Source: Cephalopachus bancanus
Taxonomy: Eukaryota > Chordata > Mammalia > Primates > Tarsiidae
Reading direction: 5' to 3'
Length of the DNA: 64,000 bases
Assembly: GCA_027257055.1 (NCBI GenBank)
Contig: JAPVLO010000073.1
Coordinates: forward strand, 8,327,001 to 8,391,000
Made by a program: the position numbers and the translations under genes. Below the pieces are notes generated by a model. It saw only the letters and a program-made list of their open reading frames with translations. It was not told where the DNA came from and searched no databases. Below, one piece after another: positions 34,241 through 47,934 of this stretch (the stretch's first letter is position 1; each line of letters opens with the position of its first letter).

Positions 34241-34355
34241 TTAAGTATCATAAATTGATAATGTAAGTTATCAAAATGTGTTATCAAAATAAGTTATCAA
34301 AATATGTATGATATGTGTATCACAGAGAAGAACTTAGATACTTCAACAAAGTGCC
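34231..34355 (+). repeat. Copy 2 of a local duplication
   Basis: 'AAATTTCCTCTTAAGTATCA', 'GATAATGTAAGTTATCAAAA', then short GTGTAT-type repeats, 'AGAAGAACTTAGATACTTC' and 'AACAAAGTGCCAAA', parallel to 33190-33360. The microsatellite is short in this copy. Confidence 0.75.
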
Positions 34356-34927
34356 AAATATGGTATGGCTAAAGGAAGAAAAGAATCATTTTAACAAGCC
34401 CTGTTTGTACAGAACTTTGTCTGCCATGCTTCTTCATCAAAAAATGTTTCTTTTCTCCTGGTACAGGGAGGGTATCTTTCATATGAAAGTTTTCCTCTCC
34501 TGTTTACAGGAAGAAAAGGGAATGATTAGATTGTTCTTCTTGCATCTGCTCTTTTTAAAGTCTCTTTAGCTTAAAGTAATCCTTAGGTTCAAGTAGCATA
34601 TTTTGGAATGGCATATCCTGCCATCCTTCACAAGTAACATTTTCTAAGCATTTAATTTATACTAAAAGTGCACACATTCCTTATCCATCCTTGTACTCCA
34701 TAAAGTATGTGACTAAACTCATATGTTCATGATTTTTTTAAATGTTGAATGCATGAAGAAATTCTCTATTTATGAATCCCCATAGTAGCTTGTTGTATAA
34801 AGTGAAGAATCTTTTTAGTTAATGGAAACTACACTTGATTTCTAAGTATCCAGTTTGTTTAAAAGCTTGGATCCTCACCCATTGGATTTTCCTAAAGCTA
34901 GACATATCTATACTTATTATATATGTA

Positions 34928-35154
34928 CAGGTTGAACGTCTCTAATCCAAAAACCTGAAATGCTCCAAAATCTGAAACTTTTAAAGTGCTAATATGATAC
35001 TCAAAGGAAATATTCACTAGAGCATTTTGAATTTTGAATTTTCAGATTAGAGATGGTCAACCAGTAAGTATAATGCAAAGGTTGCAAAATCCAAAAGTAT
35101 CTGAAATCTAAAACACTCTGATCCAAGCACTTTGTATAAAGGATAGTCAACCTG
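34928..35154 (+). mobile_element. Tigger-type MITE (Tigger7-like) with TA duplications
   Basis: Terminal repeats 'CAGGTTGAACGTCTCTAATCC' style left end and '...GGATAGTCAACCTG' right end are inverted. TA flanks both ends (34926-34927, 35155-35156). The inner 'CTGAAATGCTCCAAAATCTG' sequence fits the family. It carries no transposase. Confidence 0.85.
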
Positions 35155-35156
35155 TA

Positions 35157-38100
35157 TAAGTTAATATTAAGTACCTTTAGATGTTTGTGAAAAGAATTTT
35201 ATTCACATAGATTTGTCTAAAATTAAATGTTGATGGTCTCCAATAAAACATCTTTCACATATTATAAGGGACCACTATTATTGTTACTAACTGGGGAACC
35301 ACTGACTAACCTTTGACTGAAAGAACAATAATAGAGCTGAGACTAGATAAGCATATGGATATAGGGAAGATAACTTTAGGTCACTATTTCTACTCCATTT
35401 TTCTTGTTGTAATAATGATAACAAATACCTCTATGGCTTTTTATTGCCTTTGGATATTAATTATTAAAGCTATAATCCATTTTTTGTAAGTATCTCAAAG
35501 ATGACACAAATATTGGAAATGTGTTAGATCACTTATAGTGTAAAAGTGACTGCTGTGAAGAAATTTAGCAGTAACTTGAAAACGAATTCTCTAAAAGCTG
35601 TTTCTCATCACAGATGTGATTGAGTATGAAATGATTCAGTTATGCATAATACCTCTGAAATATCTTTATACTATCCCTCTTGAATATATCATCTTTGAAC
35701 AATAATAGAAGATGTCTTATCTTCTCATGATATGGATTTGCTAATATTTTAGTTTGGGTTTCTAGTATGAGAAATATTTTTTGTAAGTTTCTTTTGAAAG
35801 TATAGTAATTGTCTGAATGTGTTGTTCAGTTTCAATTACTACTCAATATTACTGGATTATATAAACGTATGTGATGACTATTGTATGTCAGTTTATGATT
35901 GCTTAGAATATTTTCTAAGCATTTTTCTTAGTAATTCTTATGCTCTGTGAAAGAATTCTGTGTCTTTTCTTTACCACTTCTACTACAATGTAGAATCATT
36001 AATACATTTTCTACTGGACCCATGTTGTTCTTTGCTGGCACCCAGAAGTAACTGATTAGTATAGTTACTGATGAATGTTCTGCTTGCTTTCCAATAGAAG
36101 CACATTATAAAGCAAATTTTGTATTTGTATTTGTGTGTACATATGCATAGCTATGACTTTTCAAATAGCAATTTTAAACTACTTCAGATTAGCAGACTCT
36201 TCATCAATTAAAAATGCATGCAGTATTTTTCTTCCATTTATTATAAACATTCATTTGAACTGTTCTCTTAGGCATTTGTTTCTTCTGGTGAAAACACATA
36301 TATGATTATTTCCATGGCTTTGTATATTTTTTACTTTTGAACTTTTCTATCATTTTTATCTAGCTTTCAGTAATAAGCAACTGATATACTTTCACTGTTT
36401 ACTGTGTAGTAATTTGTGAAACTCTAGTGCCTAAAACTAAATCTAAAATAAATAACGTATTTACCATCTAAAATAAATAATTTATTTTAACTACACTGAC
36501 CAAAGGACATTGGAAGAAAGACTTCTGTCTTAAATATTTCAAGGCAAAGATAGCCTTTCCAAGATGTACAAAGGTATTTTGATTTTTAGTTTGTGATCAT
36601 AGTGTCACCTTATGAACAATTTGTGTGCAGGGACTATGAAGCAGAACTGAACAATTTGGATTCAGAAACTATACATGATATGCATATGTGTGATATGCCT
36701 CAATCTGAGAATGGAAACTGCAAGTTATACTAAATATGAATTCTCTTTAGTTCCAAGTCATTTAGAAAAGAGCTAATTCAATCAGTTATTTCATTGATAC
36801 CTAATTAAATAAAAAATTAGCCCCCTAGAGTGTTATCTTGAGGGAAATATGCCTAATTGGTGATGATAGTTTTAGCAATAAGTGAGCATTAGGAATATTA
36901 TTTATTAATGAAACGAGCTGATGGTTGGAAAGTGATGATATATAGGAAAGTGTGGAAAAGGAAGATTAAAATTCAGAATTCCTTTTGAAGCATATCAAGT
37001 GAAAATGAGTTTTTCACCTTTTAAAAACCGGTGTAAAAGTGGAAAGGGAAAAAGTAAAGTTCATTTTCATGTTGTACAAAGCCTTTCATTTATTCCTTCA
37101 AGACCCATTTTTGGGCATCTGCTGTTTGTTCACCTTGATTTTGGCCTACGTACACTGATGGGTGGAATGAATCAGGAGAAACAAGTGTTGTATTAACTGG
37201 AGAGTTGCTAGATTTGGTAATATATTTGGGAAATGGATATTTTAAGAGGTTTGGTATCTATTCATAGCTGTTTTGAATTTCTTCCCTACATTATGCATTA
37301 TTGGTATTAAAAAACTAAAATATATATGATTAGGGAAGTAAGAACAAGATTCTTGGAGTTGCAGGAAGGATGAAAGGAAGGCATTTTTTGATATTGAGGT
37401 CACATAACAAGAATTGGGACAGAATCTTGGGAAATGTTTAAAGGATTCAGAGATTATAAGGGCAGAGATTCAAGTCATGGATAATAAAGAGAACCTTGAA
37501 CCTGTGTGTCTTCCTAATCCTTTGGCACTCTGACCCAACATAAAAAAAAAAAGGCCCCATGCCCAGAAGGGGTGGATAAGAGTGTCAGTAGATATAACAA
37601 TGACTAGGTATACTCCCTACCCTCAAGGAAGAATTGTCTAGAGGGGAGGCAGAAATCAGGCCATCACAACACAGTGTAGCAAATACTCTGACAGGGAGTA
37701 TGACACAGCCTCTTAGATAGGTAGAGCATTTGTGTACTAAAACCCATAAGAAAAACCTAATAAATCTCCTGCGAGGATTTGGTGGAGCAAAATGTCCTAA
37801 AACCGGTGAAAACAATAACTTGGTAAAATCTTGCATTACATAAAGCATGCTAGATGCTGTATGTTTTGTGAATGAAGCGATTTATGCCTGGAGTGGTTAA
37901 TAGGTTTCAGCTGCATTGAAAATATTCTACTTCTACAATACAGAATAATCTTGTGACACATGAGAATGAATTGACATTTCATTTTATTTTTCGTTGAAGT
38001 GTAGCATTTTCCCTGTGTAAGTTTTCTAGAGCAGCTAGAGTAGCTTTTATTTAAAATCAACCATTTTCAAATAAAGAAGAAGGTCATTAGACTGTGTTGA

Positions 38101-38240
38101 CAGGATCCAAATAAAGTGTTCTATTCACACTTTCTTTGAAAAATATTGCTTAGACTTTAATTGGTAATATTTTCTTGTTGTCTTGTAGTACATGCTTGTT
38201 CATGAAAAAAATTGTTAGAACTAAAATAATCTATATTTTA
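35157..38240. other. Long intronic stretch, no gene recognised
   Basis: About 3.1 kb of AT-rich sequence. A small AAATAAAT duplication lies near 36440-36485. Frames at 36999-37196 and 37585-37848 show no domain. I recognise no repeat family. Confidence 0.45.
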
Positions 38241-38255
38241 GAGAAAAATGATGGT

Positions 38256-38570
38256 AGCCAGACACAATGGCTCATACCTGTAATCCCAGCACTTTGGGAG
38301 GCAGAGGTGAAAGGATTGCCGGAGCCTAGGTGTTCGAGGCCAGACTGGGCAACTTGGTGAGACCTCATCTCTACAATAAATCATGAAATTAGCTTGATGG
38401 TGTGGAGTGTGCCTATAGTTCCAGCCACTTGGAAGGCTGTAGCAGAAAGATCACCTGAGCTCAGCAGGTAGTGGCTGCAGTAGCTATGAGTGTGCCACTG
38501 CACTCCAACCTGGGAGACAGAGTGAGACTACAGCTTAAAAAAAAAAAAAAAGAAAAGAAAAGAAAGAAAA
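38256..38570 (+). repeat. Alu, intermediate subfamily
   Basis: Has the older 'CCCAGCACTTTGGGAGGC' of AluJ but the newer 'CTCTACAATAAATC' linker, so it links the old and young types. The duplication 'AGAAAAATGATG' occurs at 38242-38253 and about 38571. The tail is a GAAAA-type repeat. Confidence 0.9.
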
Positions 38571-38584
38571 AGAAAAATGATGTT

Positions 38585-40079
38585 AACAGCCCTATAGTTT
38601 TTGAACTAAACATAAAATCTTATGTTGATGTTTTTCTTCAACTGTTTCTCACAGTTACTCTAAACAGTGCTGGAACCTTACAACCCCACATATTATACTA
38701 AGATATAATTTTCTTTTGACTAGTGTAGACAAAGGCATACATTTCATAAAATCATCAAAACCAATTAAAATAGGCAGCATTGTAATGAAAATATCTATAT
38801 GACCCCAAATAGCTAAGTCTCGGAAGAAAGTCCATCCTCTGGAGCAATTTTTAAAACCAAGAAATACCCATATAGCAAAAAGAAATAATATTTCAGGACT
38901 AGCTTAACTATTCCTTGGATTTGTTGCTGTACAATTAGGATATCAAAAAATATATGTATTTTTTAAGAGAGTATGGAAACATAATATAGTGGTCAAATAA
39001 ATAATGTCACCCTTCCCCACCAAGAACAGAGGCAATGTAAGCTTCAAGTTCTACCAAATCAAACTCTATCCTCCATCTTAATTATTCTGCTAGTGTAGAA
39101 ATTATTTTCCACATGATTTCATTTTCAGATAGGAAAATGTCAGCAGAATTGTCATTAGACTTCATTGCTATGGCAGATACTGTTCCTTTGGGCCATTTAG
39201 TCACAGATTTAAGCGTCTTCATTTTATTAGAAATATATATTTACTGACAGTAGGTCAGGAATCGAGATTGAGTGTCATATATTCAGGGTTATTAATTTAG
39301 CTACTTTATAAGCTCTTAGACTTTTTTAAGTGGGATTGGAGACTTCATCTTATTTAAAAGATGCAGTTGATGTGTATACAACTGCATCTACGTAGACAAA
39401 TAAAAGAGAAAATATGGGGGGTCATAAGACAAGATAAATCTTCCTTTGAACATATGATGATTCAGGATTTGCAACTGAATTGCCTAATTTACATGGGCAT
39501 ATGCTGATAAAATATTTGGTGAGTAATTATTTCCCATCTACTTCTCTTAATAAACACCAAACGATGTAAATGATTCTTTTGACTGAGGTTCTGGGAGGTA
39601 GCTTTCTTTAGATATTTTCCTAAAGCTTCCTGGTTAATCTTAAAAAAGACTTTGCTCTGAGTCAGTATTTAATTGGTTTTACTTACTGAAATGAATTGTA
39701 AGAGAGATGTAAGATCAGTTTGATTGTGAATGACTTGGGTGATTCTTTTCTGTAATGGAGCTATATGCGGAGCCTATAGTGAATCACATAAACTATACAT
39801 TTAGACATTATCCATACTTACACCCATGTGAGCTTGTGGTTTATTAATATTTGTCTAACTTGGTGAATCAAGCAAGTGAAAATGCAATTTTTATTACAGT
39901 CAGAATCAGAGCCATGAGGTGTGTTTTATTGATAGGCCATCTCAGGCCCCATGGGCTTTGCATTAAATAGAAGTGATTTTTGTAATATGACTCCTGGATA
40001 ATTCTGCTGTGATACATCCTTCTGTAACTAAGGATTTTTCTGAAAATAACTCTGACTGCATCATTCAACTTTTTAACAA
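38585..40079. other. Intronic sequence, nothing recognised
   Basis: No repeat family or coding similarity recognised. Confidence 0.45.
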
Positions 40080-40505
40080 CAATATCATCAACCTATAGTA
40101 TCTATTATACCCAATGAAGAAATGTCAGAAGCCTTCCCTTTTAAATCAGAAACAAGACAGTAGAGTCCACTCTTCCCACTTCTGTTTGACATTATGCTAA
40201 AGGTCATTGTCAGTGTAGATTAAGAAAAGAAATAGAAATAAAAGATATGGGGATGGGAATGGAGGATGCCAAACTGTTGTTTTTTCATGAATATGATACT
40301 GTCTACTTAGAATACCCAAGAGTAAACTACAGAACTAGTAAGACACTTGTGCAAGTTTATTGGTATACTAGCTGTTATACACATGATGAAGCATGTCTAA
40401 ATTTCAACACATAGAAAACATACTTTTAAAGATGTGCATCTAAAATAGCAATAGAAAAAGATTAGTTACCTCTGAAAATGTATGACAATGAATGTAATCA
40501 GGGAG
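40080..40505 (+). mobile_element. Old L1 ORF2 fragment
   Basis: 'CACTCTTCCCACTTCTGTTTG', 'GACATTATGCTAAAGGTC', 'GGAATGGAGGATGCCAAACTG' style sequence matches the RT region of old L1s (S-P-L-F-P-L-L-F type). Untranslatable because of stops and indels. Confidence 0.7.
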
Positions 40506-40597
40506 GAGTATATATATAGGACACCATATTAGTGGTGCTTATATCTTAAATAAGGTGATGGGTATATAGATAGTCATTATATTATGCTTTATACCTT

Positions 40598-40882
40598 TTT
40601 TTTTTTTGAGTTAGAGTCTCACTCTGTCATCCAGACTGGAGTGCAGTGGCCGCTCCTGGCCACCGCAGCCTCGACCTGCTGGGCTCCGGCGATCCTTCCA
40701 CCTCAGCCTTCCAAGTAAGCCAGAATTACAGGCATGCACTACCACGCCCGGCTGATTTTTTGATTTATTGTAGAGGTGAGGTCTCGCTGCCCATGTGGGT
40801 CTCGAACCCACGTGCTCAGGCAATCCACTCACCTCAGCCTCCCAAAGTCACGGGATTACAGGCTGAGCCACTGAGCCCGGCT
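40598..40882 (-). repeat. Alu, young lineage-specific subfamily
   Basis: Inverted dimer. Imperfect duplication 'GCTTTATACCTT' (about 40586) and 'GCTTTACACCTT' (40883-40894), differing by one base. Confidence 0.95.
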
Positions 40883-40894
40883 GCTTTACACCTT

Positions 40895-42724
40895 CTATGG
40901 CTGAAACATACTAAGAATATTTCTAATAACTACATAAGTAAAAATATTAAAAGTTAGTATCAGTGATCCTACATTACTCACAAATATTAGATCTTTCTCT
41001 AATATTTGTGGAACCCAGGGCATGGACGTCTAGATACCACATGTCTAAATATTTAATAGCTATACATCAAGTTAGCAAAGTGTTAAATGAAATATGTTAT
41101 TTTTTTATTCATAAATATACCCCCATATGGATAAAACCAGCTATATCAAAGATGACTGCATTTAAATATTATTACAAGTCTGATTATTCCGTTCATAGGC
41201 CTTTAATGTTTGAAAGAGTAATACCATAAAAGCATACATAATTCATAAATTACATATATATTATAAATGAAGATTCCAAACTGGTATTTTTCAGTTTATT
41301 TATAAATTTTTTATTGGTATGTTTATGTATAGATATTTTCTGACCTCTATTTCAGTGAAATCATTGACTGTGTTGCTATAACAAAGATTTTTACATAATT
41401 TGCATTTTATTGACAATGATATAAAAGATTAAAATGGCATTTCATTGCACCTGAAGTATAGATAATTTAAATATACACTAATCAAAATGTAAATGAAAGG
41501 TAATTGCAAATTAAGTTTATTTTATTTAACACCACAATTATATCATAATTATTTAAATAAAACTGAATTTTTAAGTATTTAAAGTATTGGTTAAGTCTTA
41601 TTACATATTTTTATGAAAGAAAATCTATTTTATAGGCTTAGGGTTCAATTTCCATGTGGGTGTCAATGTCAAGAGTCAGTATCATGCTCTATGCATGTTA
41701 TATTTTAAACTACATACAAACAAATTTAAGAGTAATGTGAATTATTTAATACTCACAAAAAGTTTCCTCCATGGTCATGCACAACTGTGGTGAATAATAT
41801 ATTTTCCTAAGTATCTCTAGAATTACAAGTTGGACATTAAGAGAAGTAAGAACGGGTCGGGCACATAGCATTACTGTCAAATGATACTGGTATACAAGAA
41901 TCTGTTGCTTTCATGGTAAGAAGAAGGCTTGTCACTTCTTTTAATTTGCTTCTGTCTTAGCTGAATACTTACATGTTTGATATCTCCCTTCCCTGTGATC
42001 AACCAGCAAACTTTCATGGCATTTGGAATCAGTCAGCTTTTTTTTTTTAACATAAGCAATGTGGAGAAACATTTGCTAGGACCTTAATGGTATTAGTTTG
42101 TTATGAGTAAATACTTGGTGAATAATCAGGGTTAGGGTGTCATACTTTGCTAGTGCTGAATGCTAGATCTTGAGTAACACAGGGATCCATGTGCTCTTTA
42201 ATACCTTTAATTTTTATAAAACATATGAGATGCAGTTTCCTCAAAAATGCAGGCACCAAAAAGCAGTGCCTCGTGCCCAGGAATAAGGGTGGTATGGGCA
42301 AAGGAACTAGTCTAAACTCATTTATGTGGCATTCAAACTTTTTTGAATCTGTCCCCAACCAAGTTTTCCAGGTCTATCTTTCCTTATTACCCATGTCTAC
42401 CTGTGCTTTGATCATTCCTCAAAATTTGTCATTTGGTTTGGCATCTCTGTATCTTGGCACATGCTGTCTTTTCCTCTCCCTTACATTGTCTTCGGTAAAC
42501 CCACCTCATTCTGGAGAATGAGAACTTCTAGACTGGCATTGTCATGAAGCTATGCATCTGGCTGAGCCAATTACTCCACACAGCATGTGCAATATAATTG
42601 CAGAGTGATTTTGTGTCTGTAGAGAAGACTGAGCTTTGCCATGGCAGGTATAACTGGTGACAGAGGTTAACACCTGTTTTGTCACACAATTAATGACCAA
42701 TTTGTAAAAAGTGAGGTTTCATCT
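40895..42724. other. Intronic sequence, nothing recognised
   Basis: AT-rich. The 110- and 72-codon frames over 42140-42521 lie on opposite strands and show no recognised domain. Confidence 0.45.
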
Positions 42725-42951
42725 AGAGCACGGTTCAGTAAACTATGGCTCTTGAACCAAATCTGGCCCATACTTGTTTCTGTAAAACAAAAAGTTGTAT
42801 TGGAACACAGCCACACTCTTCGGTTTTCATATTGACTATGGCTGCTTTCCCACTGTAAGGGCTGAGTTAATTACATACAACAAAGACTTATAGCCCATAA
42901 ATTCTAAAATATTTACTATCTGCTCTTTACAGAGAAATGTGCCAACCCATG
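42725..42951 (+). mobile_element. hAT-type non-autonomous DNA transposon
   Basis: Follows the familiar mammalian element 'CAGTAAACTATGGCTC', 'CCAAATCTGGCCCATAC', 'TTGGAACACAGCCACACTC', 'TATGGCTGCTTTCCCACTG', 'AAATATTTACTATCTGC', 'GTGCCAACCCATG'. The ends are inverted (CAGT..AAACT / AGTTTGCC-like). I did not settle the exact family name. Confidence 0.8.
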
Positions 42952-43044
42952 ATCTTATGAACTAGTAATAGACAATTTTAGAAAAATTAGTTAAGGAGTG
43001 ATTATGTTTGGCCTTGAATATAAAGGACAGAAATTTGAACATTA

Positions 43045-44705
43045 TCTAGAAGGCACTAAAAATATATTTACAATCAACATTGTTAAGATGTCCATCCTAC
43101 CCAAGGGAATCTACAAATTTAATGCAATACACATTAAATTACCAGTATCATTCTTCTCAGACATGGAAACAACAATACAGAAATTCATATAGAATCATAA
43201 ACAATCATGAATAGCCAAAACAACCCTCAGCAAAAGAAACAAAGCAGGAGGTATTATACTTCCAGACTTTAACTTCATTATATGGCTACAATAATCAAAA
43301 CAGCCTAGTATTGGTACAAGAATAGGCATATAGACCAATGAAACAGGATAGAGATTCCAGAAGCAAAACCTCAATTTCTTACTCAACTCATCTTCTACAA
43401 AGCCTCCACTAATAACCACTAGGGAGATGAGATCTTATTCAGTAAATGATGCTGGGAAAACTGACTGACCACATGCAGAAGATTAAAACAAGACCCTTAC
43501 CTATCACCACACACAAAAATCAACTCTAAATGGATCAAAGACCCAAATGTAAAACCTCAAACTATAAGAACCTTAGAAAATGCAGGAGACACCCTTCTGG
43601 AAATTGAAACTGGCAACCAATTCCTGATCAAAATCCCAAGTGCCATGCTATAAGAGATAAGATAGACAACTGAGACTTCATCAAACCCACAAGCTTCTGC
43701 AATGCCAAAGAAACCATCAAAAGAGTGAAGAGATAGCCCACAAACAGGGAAAAAATGTTTTCCAGCTGTATATCTGACAAAGGTCTAACATCTAGGATCT
43801 ACAAGGAACTCAAACATGTCGAATTAAAAAAAAAGCAGTCCTATTAAAAAGTGGGCAAGAGATATGAATAGGCACTTCTCAAAAGAAGACATACAAGCAG
43901 CCAACAGATACATGAGAAAATGCTCAGCCTTATTAGGCATCAAAGAAATGCAAATTAAAACCACACTGAGATATCATCTAACTCCAGTCAGGATGGCCAT
44001 CATCAATATCTCAAAAAACAACAGGTGCTGGAGAGAAAGCTGGGAAAAGAGAACACTTCTACATCGTTGGTGGGAGTGTAAACTAGTACAACCTCTGTGG
44101 AAAACAGTTTGGTGATTCCTAAAAGATCTAAAGATCGACCTCCCATACAAACCAGCATTCCCCCTCTGGGAATATACCTGGAAGAACTCAGATCATTCTA
44201 CAAAAAGGATACCTGCACATGCATGTTTATTGCAGCACTTTTCACAATAGCAAAAACATGGAACCAACCATGCTGCCCATCAAAAGTAGACTGGATTAAA
44301 AAAATATAGTATGTATACACAGTGGAATATTACACAGTCATAAATAAAGACAAAATTATGAACTTTGCAGCAACTTGGTTGGATTTAGAGTTTGTAATAC
44401 TCAGTGATCTATCACAAAAACAAAGAACTGAATACCACATACTCTCACTCACTAGCAGACTCTGAAAAATTATCATAATACTATAAAAAAAGGAATTTTT
44501 TTATAGTAAAATAATAGTGGAACACTGCCAGGGGAAGAGTGGGGGGAGCTCACTTCATCAATAAGGATACTTGATCTCAAATCCGGTGACATGGTGACCA
44601 AAGTGAGGGCCAAACTTTACCTGTACAATGATCATTTGCATATCTAACCCTAAATTTTACCCTACATCTTTAAAATAAAATTTTCAAAATTTAAAAAACT
44701 TTAAA
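43045..44705 (+). mobile_element. 5'-truncated L1 (ORF2 end and 3'UTR)
   Basis: ORF2 from 'AACATTGTTAAGATGTCC' on. Frames show [14 protein letters not shown] at 42998-43192 and [17 protein letters not shown] at 43864-44115. The 3'UTR contains 'GGAACACTGCCAGGGGAAG' and 'CCTGTACAATGATCATTTGC' and ends A-rich near 44700. Frameshifts and stops inactivate it. The 3'UTR carries an extra segment (about 44570-44615) that I did not see in the 20.3 kb copy. Confidence 0.9.
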
Positions 44706-46397
44706 AAATCCAATCCTCCTTGAAACAGGAGAGTAATAAATTAGAATAGGCATCCTAACAAGACTGATTTGGGAAAATTATGAATGAAAGATTAGATAGG
44801 TATAGAATGCAATTACTTGATAGTATTGGTTCAAGTGGGAGATGATTAGGTCCCAGACAAAAAAATATGAAGAAGTAGATTGGCATGAGAGTACTTAGGA
44901 GCCAAGAATTGTTTGGATGTGTGTTAGATTCTACTGCCTAGAATTAACTCACCACATCTGTTAGAGAAATCCACCACCTGGGATGCTGAACTTCCTTCAT
45001 GCTTACCTGTGATGGGTCAAACCTTAAAATTAAGCAGGAACAGCAGTCTTGGCCACTCAATGAGAATTGTGCTGCCTCATAAGGATTAGATTTGTTTCCC
45101 TGACCTTGGAAGGGCTAATCGAGTCTTAATTATGGCTCATTAAAACTTATAAGCAAATATTATTCCATTAGTTCTGTTCTGTCACACTTAATATCCATGT
45201 CAACTGATGCCCTCCACACCCATTTCATAAGCCTTCTCTGCTTTTTGCTTATAATGTTCACACATATTTCAAAAGGTATACGTGATTCCTAGAACGTGGA
45301 GGATAGTGAGAAGGAAACACATTGTAAAAACGTAAATATTTTGATAGTTAAACTGGCTGATAGAAGACCATATTTTTAAAATTTCCTTTTCATTATTATT
45401 TAAAATTATTATTAATTACACTTGAGGGCTGAAATGGATTTTACAAATTATTATTTAAAATGCACATATATGTCATTTTGAAATTAAAATATTTTCAAAA
45501 AATAAACATCAGTTTTACTGAAGGAATGATATGGAACATTTCAGTTTACATGAATCTCCCCTTTAAATAATGTTACTGTGTTAAAATAAGTATATTGATA
45601 TAATAAATTGAAATTAGAATGTGATCAGTGGAAGGAAACTATAAAGCTTCATCATATAGTTTTTCTTTATTGAACTTAGTTTTTTAAACCCAATTTTCAT
45701 AAAGAGAATAATGATTAACTAGATCCCACTTAGACTAACAACTACATCAGGCTGAAGTTTTACTTAGACATCAGTGATTTTATTTACAGTTGAAGAGCTT
45801 TGACGAGCCATTTTCAATGCTACTTAAATCTCTCCTTATTGTGAAATGTAACTGCCTACTTCTCACAGAGGCTTTAAACACTGTCTGCCTAGTGTTTGCA
45901 GGGAAGCTGCAGGCAAACGAAACATTCCTCTCAAATTAGCCATGATTATGTTTGGGTTGTTCATATAAATTAAGTTTCACTTCACAAAAACCTAATAAGA
46001 TTATAAATTATGTCATTTCTACAAGTCATTATGGAATTATATAGATGCTGGTCAAGGAGAAATTCTAATCTCAAAATATTTGGTCCAGAATTGTTTAAAA
46101 TAGACTGTATTGCATTCTTCTTCTGACATTAAAAAAGCACAAATAAAAACAAAAAGACAAAGAAAATATATGTATTGTATAGAAAATGGTATTACCATTA
46201 AGTGAATGGATTCTTTAAATCTACCAGTGTGAGTTTACTGGGCTGTTGTTTTTAGATTTAATGTGTTATCCTGCACTGACTAAAAACTAATAGTACAAAA
46301 TGAGCAAGGCCATTTAAAAGGTCATTTATCAAATGCATGGTATTTAAATAGACATAGGCATTGCTGGTTAAACATGTATGTTTTTTTCATAGAGTGT
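44706..46397. other. Intronic sequence, nothing recognised
   Basis: About 1.7 kb of AT-rich sequence. No repeat family or gene recognised. Confidence 0.45.
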
Positions 46398-46772
46398 TGC
46401 TATGGTTTGAATTGTTGCCCCCTCCAAAACTCATGTTGAATCTTAATTGCCATTGTAATAGTATCAAGAGGTAGTATGTTTGAAATGATTAAGCTATAAG
46501 GGCTCCACCCTCTTGGGTGGGATTAATGCCGTCACAGGAAGGTGAGTTTGGCCTCCTTTTGCCTTTTTGCCCTTCCACCTTCTGCCGTGTGAAGACAAAG
46601 CATTCCTTCCCTCTAGAGGATGCAGCATTCAAGGTGTCATCTTGAAATCAGAATGGCAAAAACTGCCTTGATATTGGAATTCCCAGTCTCCAGAACTGTG
46701 AACCAATACACTTCTGTTATAAACTACCCAAACTGTAGTATTCTACTACAGCAGTGCAAATAGACTAAAACA
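46398..46772 (+). repeat. Solitary MaLR LTR (MSTA/MSTB type)
   Basis: Starts 'TGCTATGGTTTGAATTG' and continues 'CCTCCAAAACTCATGTTGAA', 'GGGCTCCACCCTCTTGG', 'CACCTTCTGCCGTGTGAAG' and 'CCAGTCTCCAGAACTGTGA'. It ends 'GACTAAAACA'. No internal retroviral-like region adjoins it. Confidence 0.88.
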
Positions 46773-47934
46773 GTATTAAACTGTTGAGTCACAAAAGTAT
46801 ATTCTATAAAGAACTTTAAATACATTTTCAAGAATAAGTTCTGATTTGATTTTATTATGGTCACATAATATTTTTCTATATTTTAATTAAAAACTTGCTT
46901 TAAGCAGAATTATTTTTCTTTTTAGATGAAAGAATACTATTTAAATTGATATTTAGTTACAGGAATGTCTTCCTACAGCCTTTATATATTTTGTATAATG
47001 ATATTATATTAATGTGGAATTTTATTATATGCTTTTTTATCCTATCATTGCCCCTACCCATCTGTTTCATTTCTCATTCTTTTGAAGGTCATTACCCACA
47101 ATATCTTTTTTGTCTTATCAAAACAAATTTCATATTTGACCATAAGACAGATTATAAATAAGATGCCCCTTTATGAAAAAGATTAAATAGGATATACCTA
47201 TATATACAGACACTACTCAAAATTGATATATCATCATCCTTTAAGTTCAGGAAGACTGCTCCCTTAATAAAATTATTTACAGTATTCTCTGTTGTTAATT
47301 CCTGCAAGTCTCCAAAATAGCCACTGAACTATTGTCATGATCCTTCAATTAGTGTATCTGCTCTAATGTGCTTTTCTATAACACCATTGCTGTTTAAAAA
47401 CAAACTAATCTCAAACATCAAAAATCATGCAAAACAGAATCACTTACAGATGCACAAAAAATATTCCCTATATATTCTTTCTACTCAGTTGAAAGTAAAT
47501 TGGGCCTAATATAAAATACAGTGTTTTAAAAATTTGTCATGCATTCTGTGTTCTCAGCCCCTGATTTCTTTTACTCCACAGTACTAGTCCCTTCTTAGGA
47601 GGCAAGATCTCTCCTGTTTGAAAGGCTTTTTCTATGTCTTCCCAAAAGTAGAAAATCTAATAACCTGTCACAGATAAAGAGACAGAAAGATGCATATTAT
47701 CTCTTGCCAATGTTACTTTCATTTAACGCTTTATGTAGGTATATGTAGCATATACCTCTCTGTTCAACTCAATGCCACCATGAAAAAATAACAATAAAAT
47801 GGAAAAAATCAGAGAGTAGACAGAGGACCAGTAGGGAAGGATCTAGACAAGAAAGAACCCTGTGATTGGCCTAGCCTGAGATAAGTGTCCATCCTGCAAC
47901 AATCATTGTCAAGGGGTGGAATACTATGTTTTTC
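46773..47934. other. Intronic sequence, nothing recognised
   Basis: No repeat or gene recognised before the next Alu. Confidence 0.45.

Noticed and set aside
36617..36735. A possible exon after TGTGTGCAG at about 36631, with some 33 open codons ending in TAA
   Set aside because: There is no polypyrimidine tract before the AG and no recognisable protein similarity. Such short open stretches are common by chance, and the IMMP2L final exon should begin V-S-L-G-L-L.
42140..42521. Overlapping 110- and 72-codon frames on opposite strands
   Set aside because: No recognised domain, no splice or promoter context and no match to a known protein. Treated as chance.
46398..46772. A retroviral provirus beside the MSTB-like or MLT1-like LTRs
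   Set aside because: Each LTR stands alone. No gag-pol-like sequence or second LTR was found nearby.
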